Below, piece by piece: positions 35,985 to 48,855 of a DNA stretch of 64,000 nucleotides. Source of the stretch: Anaeramoeba flamelloides (Eukaryota; Metamonada; Anaeramoebidae); NCBI GenBank assembly GCA_027625915.1, contig JANTQA010000040.1, forward strand, positions 992,001 to 1,056,000, written 5' to 3'. Within the stretch, counting starts at the first letter, position 1. Each line of letters starts with the position of its first letter. The notes beneath the pieces were generated by a model. That model was not told the DNA's origin and ran no database searches. It saw nothing but the letters and a program-made list of their open reading frames with translations. The position numbers and the translations under genes are program-made.

Positions 35985-37690
35985 TTGGTCAAGTTCCATC
36001 AAGTTCTGTATAGTTCCATCAAGTGCCTAGGTTCTCTTGGGGTTTTCTGTTTAATTTGTAAAGTAATCTAGGTTTTTTTGAGTTTTCTATTTTATTTGTG
36101 AAGTGTTCTAGGTTTTTTTTACTTTAGAAATAAATCGAAAATTTATTAAAATTTTCTGTTTATTTCTAAAGTAAAAAAAAAACTAACTAAAATCAATAGA
36201 TATTCTAAATAAATAGAAAACATTAAAAAAAAACTAGAACATTTCACAAATAAAATTGAAAACTCAAAAAAACCTAACGAATATCTATCGATTTTCTTAT
36301 GAAACAGAAAACTCAAGAAATGTTTACAGTGTTTTTTTTTTTTTTTTATAAGAAATAATAAAAAAAATTTTGAAATTATCAATTAATTTTGAACATTATG
36401 AAAAAACCTAACAAAAGTGTCCGTAAAGTGCCGTGGCGTGCCTAGCTTTTCCAAAATTCAAAATAGAAGAGAAAAATCAAAGATTTTACTCAATTCTTTT
36501 AAATTCTGGAAAAGTTAATGGCGGTTTTTTTTAATTTTCAGAAATTAAAAGAAAATTTTTGAAATTTATTTGTTATCTCTGAAATTAAAAAAAACCTAAC
36601 AGCAAAAATCAAAAACATTATTATTTTCAATTTAAAAGAACAAATAAATTGTCCAAATAATTGGTCACTATTTGAAAGATATTTTCTAGATTTAAAATAC
36701 TTTTAAGTTATTATAAAATGCCTCTTTAACTGTTAAGAAAATATTAATCAATTTTTTTCCTATTAAATTTGAATAAAATAATATTAATAGTGCCTGTAAA
36801 TTTGAATTTTTCAACTTAAATTGTAAAATATCTTTGAAAAATATTTTTTGATCAAAGATCTTTGATCAACCAATAGTGTTTAATATAATTGAAGTTATTA
36901 AAAAGTGAAAAGTTAATAAATGTTTAATTGTTTTTTGAAAAAAAAAATTTACAATATCGTGAAGAATTATAGTAAATCAACCAACACATCATCAATCTCC
37001 AAAAATCAACAATTAAAAAAAGAGTACATTTTTAGAAAAAGATTACAAAGAAAAACATAAATTTCCAATTTGAATGGTTAGAATATATAATTTTGAAAAA
37101 ATCTCTGAATGCTTGTATGTGGTACACTGTACAATATCTTTATCAGATTTGTAAGATTTTTTTTTTCATTTTTTTCTTTTCTCAAATGGGTTATTTATAT
37201 CTCAAGAATATTAGTAAATTCTTACTTTGTTAAATATAGAGGGTGAATTATAACCACAAATTAGATTAAATCTAATTCAATGGGTTATGTGCATTAAAAA
37301 ATAATTTATATTAAATTGAGGAAATTGCCACCTTTGGGAATTTACAAAAAGAAATAAGTAATTTTGTTTTAAAAATTTCAATTTTTTATAATTTAGAAGA
37401 GTTTTTAAACTTATTTTTCTTGGTTGAATAATTTGCCAATAGAGATCCTTTTAAACTTTTTTTTTTGAAATTGTATTTTTTAAAAAATTTTTAAAATTTT
37501 TGTTGTTATTTTAAGATACTTTGAAATTTTTTTTTGTTATTTGAATTTTTGTCAATTAAAAGAAGGGAAATTTCACAAGACCCCTTTTTGGTCTCAAGTT
37601 AGTCTTTGAGTATGGATCAAATCAATGGTAAATGTGTAGACCCTTAAGGAACTTTTTTATATTTATTATTTCAAAACTTAGTTGTTTTAT
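35985..37690 (+). repeat. Hairpin-rich repeat family P, longest uninterrupted copy
   Basis: Palindromic modules (AGGTTTTTTTGAGTTTTCTAT, AGAATATCTATTGA-type arms, TTTTACTCAATTCTTTTAAATTC) fill 35985-36600. The following kilobase aligns with 21350-22150 directly and, for 36980-37690, with 25180-25800 inversely. It carries the empty site of the 412-bp foldback near 36890. No open frame of note lies inside. Confidence 0.65.
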
Positions 37691-39184
37691 TTTCAAAGTA
37701 ATGTTTTTAAACACTTACTTCACAGACAATAAGATTTATTTATTCTTTAAAAAAAAAAAGAAAATATTATTTTTTCAATAATTCTTAAATTATTATATTT
37801 TGAACTTTTTAAAACATGAAAATAATGGGATCAATCTTTTAAAACTCAATAATTCTTTCTGAAAATAGTATTTGAAAGTAATTCAGGAATATTTAGATCA
37901 GACATTTAAATTATTTTTCAATATCAAGGTAAGCTAGGTTTTTTTTGAATTTTCTATTTAATTTACTAGAAGTTTTTTTGAGCCGAGATTTGTTATATAA
38001 TAAAGGGTACAAAATTTTACATTCAGCTTTCCAAAAAAAAGATTTTTTAAATCAAGGAACTTTTCAAATTGTTGATTCTGTAAAGAAGCTTAAATTTTTC
38101 ATTGGACTTTTTAAAATTGGGAACTTTTGACGTTTTCATGCGAATGGTGGTTTTTTTTTGCTAAAATGAACGAAAATTTTGATCTTTTTATTTTTCAATT
38201 ATTAGTATTATTCCTTTAATAGTCGGTGTATGTGTTGACTCGGGTGAATTTGTTGGGTGTAGTTTCCCAAAATTATGAAATTGTTTTCCAAAACAACAAT
38301 AATCTTCAAAAAGAGAAGAGTATTTTAAATTTCAAAATGTAAATCAGGTAAAGATTTATGAATACTATTATCTGAAACCCCAATCAACCTTAAAAACATT
38401 AGCTTAATTATAGAAAACCTACAAAAGGTTCCAAGTAAAATGAAGTGTATTTTTTATCTCTACATATTTTGCTTTTTATGAAGAATAAAAATAAAGTATG
38501 AAAGACCAGGAGTTTTTGTCCTCAACAAGATTTTTCAAAAACTCAAAAGTCTGTCAAAATCGGCTTTTCGTCTGATTCAAAAGGGGGTGTTGGAATAAGG
38601 TATAAAAATTTTTCAAAAACAGTTAAAACTGAAAAAAAAAAATTTCACTTTGTTAAGAAAGAAAGGTAGCCAAATTAAGCAAAAATTCTAATTTGTCCAC
38701 TAACAAACAAACCAATAAAAAAAAAGGAAACCACATACAAAATGAGGAATTAAGTTAACACAAACAAAAATATAATTCAAAATTGTTTTTTTTAAAAATT
38801 TGAGAAATTAAATATTCATCACAAAATACCTCATGACCTTTAATATACTTTTCTCTTATACAACACATTTACCATATAAAAGTGTTGGATTGTTTGTAAA
38901 TTGTCTGTTGGTTTCATAAGGTTTGCAAGAGTGAAAGCTTTATAAACATCATCAATTTTTTTGTCATGGACTTTTAAAAATAGCATTGTTCTGGACTTGA
39001 TTTTTTTGAGTAAATTCATTAATAACGAACCAATTTTGATAAATTTTTTATTTGGTTTCGTTATTAAAATACTATTTGTAATATAATAATAAAAATGCGA
39101 GATCTATCAGTTTCTTCAAGATATTAATTTGAATGGTTTTATTCGAAAAAATAATCCCAACCACCAATCTCTAAAAACATCTAA

Positions 39185-39626
39185 CTGTTGAGAGAAAAAT
39201 GTTGGACACAGAAAAATGGTTGGACACCTTTTTTAATTAGGGACATTAGTGAAATTGAAAATCAAATCCTATTAGTAACTAGGTGACTTTTATATAAATC
39301 CAAGTTTAAATGTGTTACAAGTTCATTAATCTGGGGTGTGTGTAGAATACTCATTTGAATGGTTAATAACGAAAAGTAGATCATGCTATTTGAACAAAAA
39401 TCCAAGTTGTAGTAAAGTTTACTATTAATTCTGAAAATGGTAATTTTTAAACTTGCTTTAGATTATTAGAGCTAAGGTTTTGAAAAAGTAGAATTACATT
39501 AAACGTTATTCTAATAAGTAGATTATTGTTATTTTCTTAAGTTATTTCACAAACGATTGAAATTAAAAATCATTTTTAGTAATATTCCCAATTAAAAAAG
39601 GTGTCCAACCATTTTTCTCTCAACAG
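39185..39626 (+). mobile_element. MITE family H, copy 2
   Basis: This 442-bp element has ends CTGTTGAGAGAAAAATGTTGG and the inverse CTCTCAACAG, flanked by TAA on each side (39182-39184, 39627-39629). It has the same orientation as copy 1 and sits about 540 bp upstream of the ABCA start codon. Confidence 0.88.
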
Positions 39627-40165
39627 TAATAATTTTTATTCTTAAATATCTGAAATAATTCATTTTTATATAAAAAGTTAATTTCATCCAAGTTGAAATC
39701 ATTTTGAGTATTTTATTTAACTAAAATTTGATTGTAAAATTTATTTGTCAAAATTTAAAACTTTTTAAAAATCAAAAGTAATTTTTGACAAATAAAAAAA
39801 ACCATTGAAAATAAATTTTCAACGAGATACAATAAAAATAATTTCTAAAGCTCCTAATTAACAATAACTATAACAGCCCATCTCTTTAAATATTTCTTTC
39901 GTTTTAAAATATTTTAAAGATAAGAGGAATTATTACCAAATGAAGAAAAACTAAATTTTGAAAAATGAGAGAATTACTTTATTTGAGATTTAAAAAAAAG
40001 TCCCTACTTTACTAACCAACTTATTCGAGAGAAGAAAAAGACTCAAACATTTGTCTCTTAGCCAAAATATCAAATTTTTTCTCAACAGAGGAAAAGGAAT
40101 CGAAAATTTCAATTGTGGAGGATTCATTTATTTTTTTAATTTCTTTGTTCATAAAAAAAAATTCA

Positions 40166-43100
40166 ATGAGGACAAGGTTTAGACAAACTGGAAACCAACT
40201 CCGAAAAAATTGGAAAATTTCCATTCGTAACAAAAAAACAACAAGGTAATCAAGGCACTAAACTTTTTTTTTTTTTGATTAATTTTCCTTGCAAACAAAA
40301 AACCAAATTCAATTTCTTGATTGCGAAATTACCTTCATAAATTGAACTGATAATTAAAAATGGTTTGCTTCTTTTATCAATTATAGCTGTGCTCTGTTAC
40401 TACCACTTCTTTTTAACATCTCACTCCTTTTGATCAAACTAGCAATTGAGTCAAACCCTTCCGAAAGTAACCAAGACAAGTTGTCTCAGCCAAGAGAAAG
40501 CCCTGTTTTCCCAAGATGTAACAAAAAATTTGATCTCAAATGTAATACTTTGGCTTATAATGGACATGGCAACAAACAAGTTGAGTCAGTTATTAGCAGG
40601 CTATTGACGTATTCGGACACACCACGTAACGAAGTGCATGGCGAAAGAACAGAGACGAATCTGGATACTTACTTTTACCAAAACCCGAACAAGACTCTGT
40701 TTGGCATAGTTTTTCGGTTTGACCAGACAGAGTATACTGATACAATCCCCGAAGATGCAAGGTTTTTTATTCAGGTCAACGAGTCGACCCTCTACAACAA
40801 AATCGCCTATGACGATTTTTACGACATTTTTTGTCCTGTTCAAATCCTTCTTCAGCGTGCGTTATTTGAAGTTGTGGGTGAGTTTAATATTAATATTGAT
40901 GTTCAATTTTCTAAATTTCCTCACCCAAAGTTGGTAACTATTGACACTGCTGGTGCATTAGTAAGATTTTTCAATGCTTTCTTTTTTTTTTTTTTTTCTT
41001 TTCTTTTTAAAATTGAAGAAACTAACCAAACGACAGAAAACATTTTTTTCACTCAACAATTGTGAATTCACAATGAGTCGATTTTTTAAATGACAAACCA
41101 AAAAATTGAAAATTTTTTAGGTGCTCTTAACCCTTTCAAAATTTTTTATTTCCAACTGATAAACAAAAAAGAGACAAATCTTTTTTGAAGTAATTAGCCA
41201 ATTTCTGATGATCAGTCAAAGTAAGGGTATTTCAAACTTGAGTGTTTCTTTACTTTGCTGAAGGATATTTTTTAAAAGCCAAGTTGAATTTCAGTTAATA
41301 TTTTTTGTAAGGAATAGATAACCCCAAAAAGGATTTTCTGTTGAAAAAAAAAGTGAGAAATGTCCAAAAAAGTGTTACATTTTTTTTTTTTTTTTTGAAA
41401 TTTTCAAAATTTAACTGTTCGCATTAACAAAAATGATCAAAATCACCATAATTTTTAACAGTTAATAAGAATTCAAATGACGATTAAAGCATTTGAATAC
41501 ACATGATATCTAACTTGTATTTACTTAATTTCAATTTCGTTAAGATAGTGCAATTAGATTGTTTTAAAAATCAAATTATATATTTTTGAATTGTAAATCT
41601 TTCTGCAAATGAAGAATTATAACTATTTTTTATCTTTGTTATTTTAAAAATAAGTGTTACAGGTTTAGTAATTTGGATTTTATATCTATTACCTTTGGAA
41701 ATGTGATCCTTAATCTTGATATTTAATGTTATCAACCGGGAAAAAAAAAGAAAAAATTTGAAAAAATTCAAATCGTAAAAGTGTTGGTTTATACCTGTCT
41801 CTTTTTCTCCAAAGGGAAGAATATTAGTTGTATTTGTCCCTTTTACTAATTTTTTTATTAAAAATTAATAAATTGGGTAAAGTGTCTTAAAAATGACACT
41901 CGGTGGTTGGTAAGTTATCTCCTCACATTTTTCAATATTTTCCCTTTTACAAAATGAAAAATTTAAATATTTATGTATTGTTCCTCGGCCTTTAGCCTTC
42001 GAAACAATACAACAAACCTTTCCACAAAGTCGAATACGAGGGAAAATATGGCTAATATTTAACATTTTTCGTTTTGTAAAAGGGAAAATACTGAAAAATA
42101 AAAAGGGGATAACCCACACATATTTTTTAAAAAATAGATTTTTTTCGGTTCTATTAAGATTTACAATGAGAAATTGAAAAATGAAAAATTCACAAACTGC
42201 TTTTTTTCTTAATAATAATCGAGTTTTTCTCAAGGACATCATTTGTAGTATGTATCTGAAGAATTCATTTAGAACGCAGCTCTTTAAATAGTGGATTTAT
42301 AATAAACACTATTATTGAGAAGAGTTATTAAATCAAACGAAATATTAAATCAGAGATTATATTGAAGTTGATTGGTATTATTGTTTGAGTATTTATTTTA
42401 ACATTTATGAATCAAACAAATCCCTTAAGAAATATATTTTTTCAGTTTCTCTCATAAGTTTTTTTCTCGAATTTAATAGTAAAAAAATCAAACAATATTT
42501 TTTTTACTAGTTAAGAACTTATTTTATTATCCTTCAAAAGTATTTTAAATTTTAATAAATATCTTTCAAATGGGGTATCAATTATTTTGACTATTAAAGA
42601 ATTATTAATTGATTTTAATTGAAAAAATTGTTTTGATTTTCCGTTAGGTTTTTTTTTAATTTTTGAAATGAACCGAAAATTTGAGAAATTTTCGGTTTAT
42701 TTCAAAAAGTAAAAAAAACCTAGGACACTCTCGTTAGGTTTTTCAGGGTTCAAAAGAATTGAGTAAAATCATATGATTTTACTCTATTCTTTTGAATTCT
42801 GGAAAACCGCCGTTAGCTTTTTTTTAATTTTTGAAATAAACTGAAAATTTAATAAGTTTTTTTTAATTTTTGAAATAAACTGCCGTTAGCTTTTCCAGAA
42901 TTTAAAAGAATTGAGTAAAATCTATGATTTTTCTCCATTCTTTTGAATTCTGGAAAAGCTAGGCTCTCTACGGACACTCTCGTTAGGTTTTCCAGAATTC
43001 AAAAGAATCGAGTCAAATCTATGATTTTGCTCTATTATTTTGAATTCTGGAAAAGTTAGAAAACGGATGTTTTTTACATCAGTAATTGTTTTGTTATATT

Positions 43101-46091
43101 TCAGTTTTATTAGAAAAATACACTCTTTTCAAAACTATTAGTTTATTTTTTCTCAAAGTAAATATCTCCAAATTCAATTTAATTAAACTACAATTCATTT
43201 AGCAAGTGACTTTTAAAAATTTTCCGCCAAAAAAATCCGTTTTTTCTCGACTTGACAGTTTTATAAAACAGGTGGTACCAATAACAACAATAAATACAAC
43301 AGTTTCAAGAATTTGAAATTCTGAAATGTTGATTATATTGTGTATAAACGCTATTAGTAATAAAAAAATAAAAAAAATAAAAAAAAATGTGAAAAAGATG
43401 TATTTCATAAGGTAGTTCGATAAAAAAAGATTTCAATTGATGAAACAAGTCGATTCATTGATTTCGAACATTTCTACTGGCTTGTATTAAAAAAAAATAA
43501 AAATAATTGCATTCAATACAAAAAAAATATTTTTTCATTTCGAAATCTTGAGTGTTTATACCCAAAAAAACTTTATTTAAGCAATACTTTTGATTAAGGT
43601 GAAATGAAATTTTAAAACTTTTTAAAAATAGTTCCTTTTAATTTTGGGTACATAAAATATTTAATTTTAAACTTTATTATTAATTTATCTTTATCTCTTA
43701 AAAATTTTGACTCAAAAAAAAAAAAAAAAAAAAAATTAAATTAAAATAAATACAAAGGGGAAAACCTTTTTTTTTTGGGCACTATTATTTAATATGATCA
43801 TTATGGCAGGGCAAATAGTTCAAGAGAAGGAAAGTCGGAAAAGATTTGGGATGAAAATGATGGGCTTAACTGATTTTTCTTATTGGACATCATGGATTTT
43901 AACTGATTTGTTAATTATATTTATTGTGATCCTAGTATTAATTATTACTGGAAGTATATGTGGGTTTGAATTTTTTTTAAAAAATGATTTTTCAATCTAT
44001 TTTGTTTTATTTCTCCTGTTTGGTCTAAATGTTGTAGCTACTGCAACATTTATTTCAACTTTGGTCGAAAAAACAAAATCAGCAACGATGATTGGGTTTG
44101 CACTTTTTTGTATTTTTACCATTTTTAATGGTCTGGCATCAGTTTTGATCTATAATGAGGATGTTAGCAAAATATATCGAATTATTTTTTCCCTTTTATC
44201 GCCAGTTGTTTTTACAAAGGCATTGAATGATTTGTCGATTGCGTCGGGTTATGATGGGTCAACAGGGATGAGATGGTCAAGCATTTCAAACAACGCAGAG
44301 ATTTTTCCAATGCGAACTTGCTTTAATTGGTTGGTGTTAGATTTTTTTATTGTATTTTTTTTGACATTCTATTTCGATAATGTATTATCGAAAGGGATTG
44401 GTGTCAAAAAAACCTTGTTTTATTTTTTGAAGCCATCTTATTGGAAGGGCAAAGCAAATAAAAATGAAAATGAAATTCTTGTGGATCTTAAAAATGCAGA
44501 AGAAGAAAACAGCAAATTAAGAGCAATGGATTTAAAAAATCAGAAAAAGAAGAAAAATGATAAAGGGCAGGAACAGGAACAGGAAAAGGAAAAGGAAAGG
44601 GTAGAAGGGGGGGCACAAAACGAAGATTTAGATGTGCGGAATGAAAGAAAAAAATTATTAGATTCTTCTGAAACCGAATCAACAATAGTCAAAATATATG
44701 GCTTAACAAAGGTATTCAAAAAAAACATTGTAAGATCGACAATTAAAGATTTTAAAGCAGTTGACAATTTATATTTAACGATGCAGGACGACCAATTAAT
44801 TGCATTGTTGGGCCCAAATGGATCTGGCAAGACAACAACAATCAATATGTTAACCGGCTTGTTACCACCCACTGGCGGATTTGCATCTATTGATGGCTAT
44901 TCAATAATTTCTGAAATTGGTACAATCCGTGAGCGAATTGGAGTGTGCCCACAGCATGACATCCTCTGGGATGAGTTAACTGCAAGGGAGCATATCAAGA
45001 TATTTGCGGGTTTAAAAAACATTCCCAAGCAACAAATTCCACTTGAAATTGAAGACCGTTTAGCTGAAGTGGATTTGATAGACGTTGGCAATCAGAGAGT
45101 GGGCTCATTTTCCGGTGGTATGAAACGAAGATTATCCGTCGCCATTGCGTTAACTGGCAATTCCAAAGTCATTTTATTGGATGAGCCAACAACGGGGATG
45201 GATCCGGTTGCTCGGAGACACGTTTGGAATATCATTCAAAACGCGAAAAAGAAAAGAGTCATTCTATTGACAACACATTCCATGGAGGAAGCGGATATTT
45301 TAAGTGATAAAATCGCAATCATCGCAGCAGGGAAATTAAGGTGTGTAGGCTCTTCTTTACATTTGAAAAACAAATTTGGTGCCGGGTATAGAATTACAAT
45401 GATCATCGAAGAAGGCACCCTAAACGAAATTAAGGAAATCATAAAAGAAAAGCTTTCGAATGTTCTTTTTGTTTCAGAATCCCTCGTCACTTTAACAATT
45501 GAAATTCCTAGATCCAATACCCATGATCTTCCAGAATTTTTTGAATTTTTAGATCTCAATAAAGATGAATTGTTTATTTCAGACTATTCCGTTTCAATGA
45601 CGACATTAGAAGAGGTCTTTTTAAATATTGCAAAATCTGCTGCCAATGAAAGGTACAACGAATTAAAAGAAAAATTGAAGGGCGATTTATTAGCACAAAA
45701 GGAGATTGAAAAAAAAAAAAATCAATTTGATATTCATTATGAAAATTTAAATTATCACAGCCAATTAAATTATCAGAACGAAGATGATGATGTTGACGAA
45801 AGCAGCAATCCAAAAAAGAAGAAAGTTTTGAAAAAAAAAATTCAGATCAATGAAAAAAAGAATAAAGTTAAAAAAAAAATTAAAAGAAATTCTAAAAAAA
45901 ATATTAAAAATAATTTGAAGAAGAAAAAAAAGATTAAAAAGAAAAAAAAGAATATTGTAAAAAAAAAGAATAAAGAAATAATACTAAGTGAAAATGATAT
46001 TTCAAGTGAAAATGAATTGGGTATACAATTAGATGCAATAATCGATAAGGATTTAATAAAACCTGATTTAATAAATTTTGAAAGCGATTAA
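40166..46091 (+). CDS. Half-size ABCA-type ABC transporter (lipid transporter family), three exons
   Basis: Exons are 40166-40245, 40387-40960 and 43758-46091, giving 995 residues. Introns are 141 and 2797 bp with donors GTAATC and GTAAGA. Exon 1 has FRQTGNQLRKNW, the ABCA N terminus. Exon 2 gives TM1 and the large extracellular loop. Exon 3 begins GKTFFFWALLFNMI (TM2), then IVQEKESRKRFGMKMMGL, the conserved EKE..R..MKMMGL segment, and the remaining TMs. In the nucleotide-binding domain, Walker A is GPNGSGKTTT (about 570), the Q-loop CPQHDILWDEL, the signature SGGMKRRLS (about 670), Walker B VILLDEPTTGMDP (about 689) and the H-loop TTHSMEEA. It then shows the ABCA C-terminal block SVSMTTLEEVFLNIAK. 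All catalytic motifs are intact. Oddities are a Gln/Glu/Lys-rich insert before the ATPase and a very Lys-rich C-terminal tail of about 140 residues. The exon 3 acceptor (AAAG at 43757) is the least certain boundary. Confidence 0.92.
41914..42113. mobile_element. 200-bp foldback element in ABCA intron 2
   Basis: GTTATCTCCTCACATTTTTC with TTTTCCCTTTTACAAAATG on the left pairs with CATTTTTCGTTTTGTAAAAG to GGGGATAAC on the right, giving arms of about 60 bp. The loop is GC-richer (TCGGCCTTTAGCCTTCGAAA). No clear target duplication is visible. Confidence 0.6.
42630..43065. repeat. Hairpin-rich repeat family P, copy in ABCA intron 2
   Basis: At least three successive hairpins occur here. Each is an AAAGAATTGAGTAAAATC arm facing GATTTTACTCTATTCTTT, joined by GAATTCTGGAAAA and CGCCGTTAGC or CTCTCGTTAGG spacers. 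Only the palindromic part of the family is present. Confidence 0.65.
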
Positions 46092-46327
46092 TATATTTTA
46101 GTAGATTGTTATTTGTTATTTTAAACTTTTGCACATTTTTTTTTATCAAAATTTCTTTTTTCCTGATAAATAAAGATTCATTTATTTTACAAATTTTTTT
46201 TTTTTTTATTTACATTTTTTTTGTTGATAATCCAAACTTTATTTTACACAATGAGTTACAGACAAGAATCAAATTATCATTAGAAAAATCAATTCACAAA
46301 TTTTATTTTTATTGTTTTTTTTTTTTT

Positions 46328-46490
46328 AAAATAGTAAATCAAACTCCAATTCAACATTTTTAACACACCAAAATTTAATTTTTTTAAAAAAAAATATTAT
46401 ATAATAAATAATATCGAAATAAATACTTTATTAGAACCATTCACTAATCCGAAATTTTAATGATTATTATAATTTATAATGCTAACAAAA
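46328..46490 (-). repeat. Dispersed repeat family U, short inverse copy
   Basis: AACTCCAATTCAACATTTTT, AACACACCAAAAT, TTAGAACCATTCACTAAT and ATAATTTATAATGCTAAC align with 29232-29390 and with the reverse complement of about 2250-2390. It lies about 240 bp past the ABCA stop codon. Confidence 0.55.
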
Positions 46491-47345
46491 GTTTACAAAT
46501 GAAGAAATATCAAAACTGTATAAATTATCGTTTAGTTGATAATTTCGGATTGAGCAAAACAAAAAAATGTATTCATAAATTTGTGTATATTCCTTTTAGG
46601 AAATCTAGATCTGCCCAAAGTTTTATTACATGGACTTATTTTATTATGAGTTTTTCAATTAAAAAGAAATAATTATTTATTACTATTAATTATTCATTAT
46701 AATTAAAAAAAAATTATGTAATCAATTAAGTCAAATTTAAAAATTGGTTTTTCAAAAAGAAAAATAATTTTTAAAATCTTTCCCAAAATATTCTCTTTTT
46801 CCATATTTTTTCATAAAAATTGATACAATCAAAAAGAAGAGAAAGATTATTATATTAATATTAGAAAAAAAATTATATTGTCTAAGTTAAACATCAAAAT
46901 TAGTGGCAAACTTTTTTATAATTATTATTTTCTTTTTTCATTTGTCATTCAAAAAATAAAATGATTTGACTATATTTTTATTTATTAAACTACATTGGTT
47001 ATTATTTCTAAATACTATATTATTTTTTTTTGCTTTTTCTCTTGTTTTTACAAATACTTTAATTGTGTTATTCTGAAACATACGCTTAATTTCAACAATG
47101 TTGGTAGATTTTTCATTAGAAAGAATTTTGTTTAAATGTTTTTTTTTTTAATTTTGAATAATACTTTAATATAATAATGTTATTTACAATATTAATGAAT
47201 TAAATTTCCTTAATAAACTAAATGTGGTATAATAAAAAAAATATTTTTGATAATCTTTCTCTCATTTTTTTACTCCTCCTGTTTCAGGATGTGGGTGGTT
47301 TTTAATTTGTTCCTGCAACCAATAGTATTATTTTATATATATTTA

Positions 47346-48855
47346 TATCCCTTAGCACCCCGGATTTGCCTAAATTTCATCAATTTTTTTAAATTAGATT
47401 TAAAATGATATTGATCTACTAATATATTAATTTTCTTATTTGTCTTTAATCCAGATTTGAATTATAATAAAAAGTCAAAATAGTTCAAAGATAAAGTAGT
47501 CAAGTTATTGTTATTTTTTTTTGAAATTGAAAAAGAAAATAATAATTATTCATTTTTACCTTTTTTTTAAAGATTTTTGTTTTTATTTTATTTTTTTAAA
47601 TCAGAAATTTTATTACATTAATAGTAATTCAAAACTCAACACATTGATTTATTAATAATAATAACCAAATAATTTTGCTAATTTTATGATAAAAAAAATA
47701 AATAAAAAAATAAATTACTCTTGAAATTTAATTTTTTTTTTTAGAAAAAATTTCAATAAATATCGAATTAAGAGAAAAATGAAATTTATTTCTTTTGGCC
47801 AAAATTAAATTTTTAATATGATTAATTTTCTAAAAATTTTATTTAAACAATAGAAATTAGTTGAAAATCAAAAAAAAAAAAAAAAATTGTAAAATAATTT
47901 CAATTTATTAAATTGGAATAAAACAAATATAAATTACTTTTTAATCGATAAAATATTTCTACCTAAATTTAAAATAAAATATAAAATAACTCTTGTATAT
48001 TATTCCAATATAATAAAATAATCTCCGAAACCAAATTTTTTTTTATTGCATTTTGTTATTAGTAAAAATTTGAATAATATATTTGCGATATTTGGATTTT
48101 TCCTTAATAAATTAATCCAGATCTTGTTAAATAAGTTCTGATATATTGTCTCTAATTCAACAATATTGTTTATTTTATGTCTAGATTTTAAAAAGTCAAA
48201 AATTAAAAAATTGTAAAAAAATAAAAAAAAAATCAATTATTAATCTGACTCGAACTATTAGCAAAATCATTTAAAATTGAAAAAAAATCTTGTTGAAATA
48301 ATTGTAAAATTTTAAAATGAAAAAAAATTTGATTTTTTTTTTCTAATTTAATTTATATTTTTTTTTATTTTTAAATTATTTAGAATCTAATATAGATATT
48401 GATATTGAATAGTAATCAATAGATAAAACAAATTTTCTATGTGATGTTATAATAACCTTTATAATGAATAAATTATTTAATCAAGCATTTTAGGCAATTT
48501 AGGGGTGCAAAGGGCCCCCAAAAAATTTCCAGTAAAGTATGATGTGTTTTAAATGTTAAAACTAAGAGGTTTTTGATGTCTAGACAAACTTTTCAAATAT
48601 ATATATATATATATATATATATTGACAAAATTTGGAAAAATAATAAAATCACAATAACCAAAAAAAAAATTTCAAATGATGAAAATTTTTTTTCAAGTTA
48701 TTTTTTTATTTTAAGTAACTATACAATTTTTAATTATAAATTTTTCTTTCTAAGATAATTGTTTATTAATTCTATATCTTATTATCCTTTGATAACATTT
48801 CAAATTCAAATTTTTGTTTGAAATGTTTTTAGGTTATTTGGGGTGCTAAGGGATA
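47346..48855. mobile_element. Candidate transposon with TATCCCTTAGCACCCC ends
   Basis: TATCCCTTAGCACCCC at the left is exactly inverse-complementary to GGGGTGCTAAGGGATA at the right, and the next bases partly pair (GCCTAAA with TTTAGG). A variant of the right end, TTTAGGCAATTTAGGGGTGC, also occurs near 48490. Inside, 48000-48236 (-) stays open with Lys/Asn/Ile-rich sequence but shows no transposase signature. Its class and whether 48490 or 48855 is the true end are unresolved. Confidence 0.4.

Larger units (their letters stand above)
35488..40165. other. Divergent intergenic interval
   Basis: This lies between the 5' ends of the eS1 copy (-) and the ABCA gene (+). It holds the long family P repeat (35985-37690) and MITE H copy 2 (39185-39626). 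The open frame at 37945-38130 (+) gives a 61-residue peptide with no family motif. A slightly GC-richer stretch near 38480-38600 has no frame I can defend. Confidence 0.5.

Noticed and set aside
42630-43065. CRISPR-like array
   Set aside because: The repeated words are palindromic and irregularly spaced, with no unique spacers, and the genome is eukaryotic.
43199-43408. Minus-strand frame with two hydrophobic stretches, or a missing ABCA exon on the plus strand
   Set aside because: The ABCA exon 2 to exon 3 join is in phase and reads normally without it. The hydrophobicity comes from A-rich DNA read antisense.
44488-45813. Several minus-strand frames inside the ABCA gene
   Set aside because: They are shadows of the strongly conserved ATPase-coding strand.
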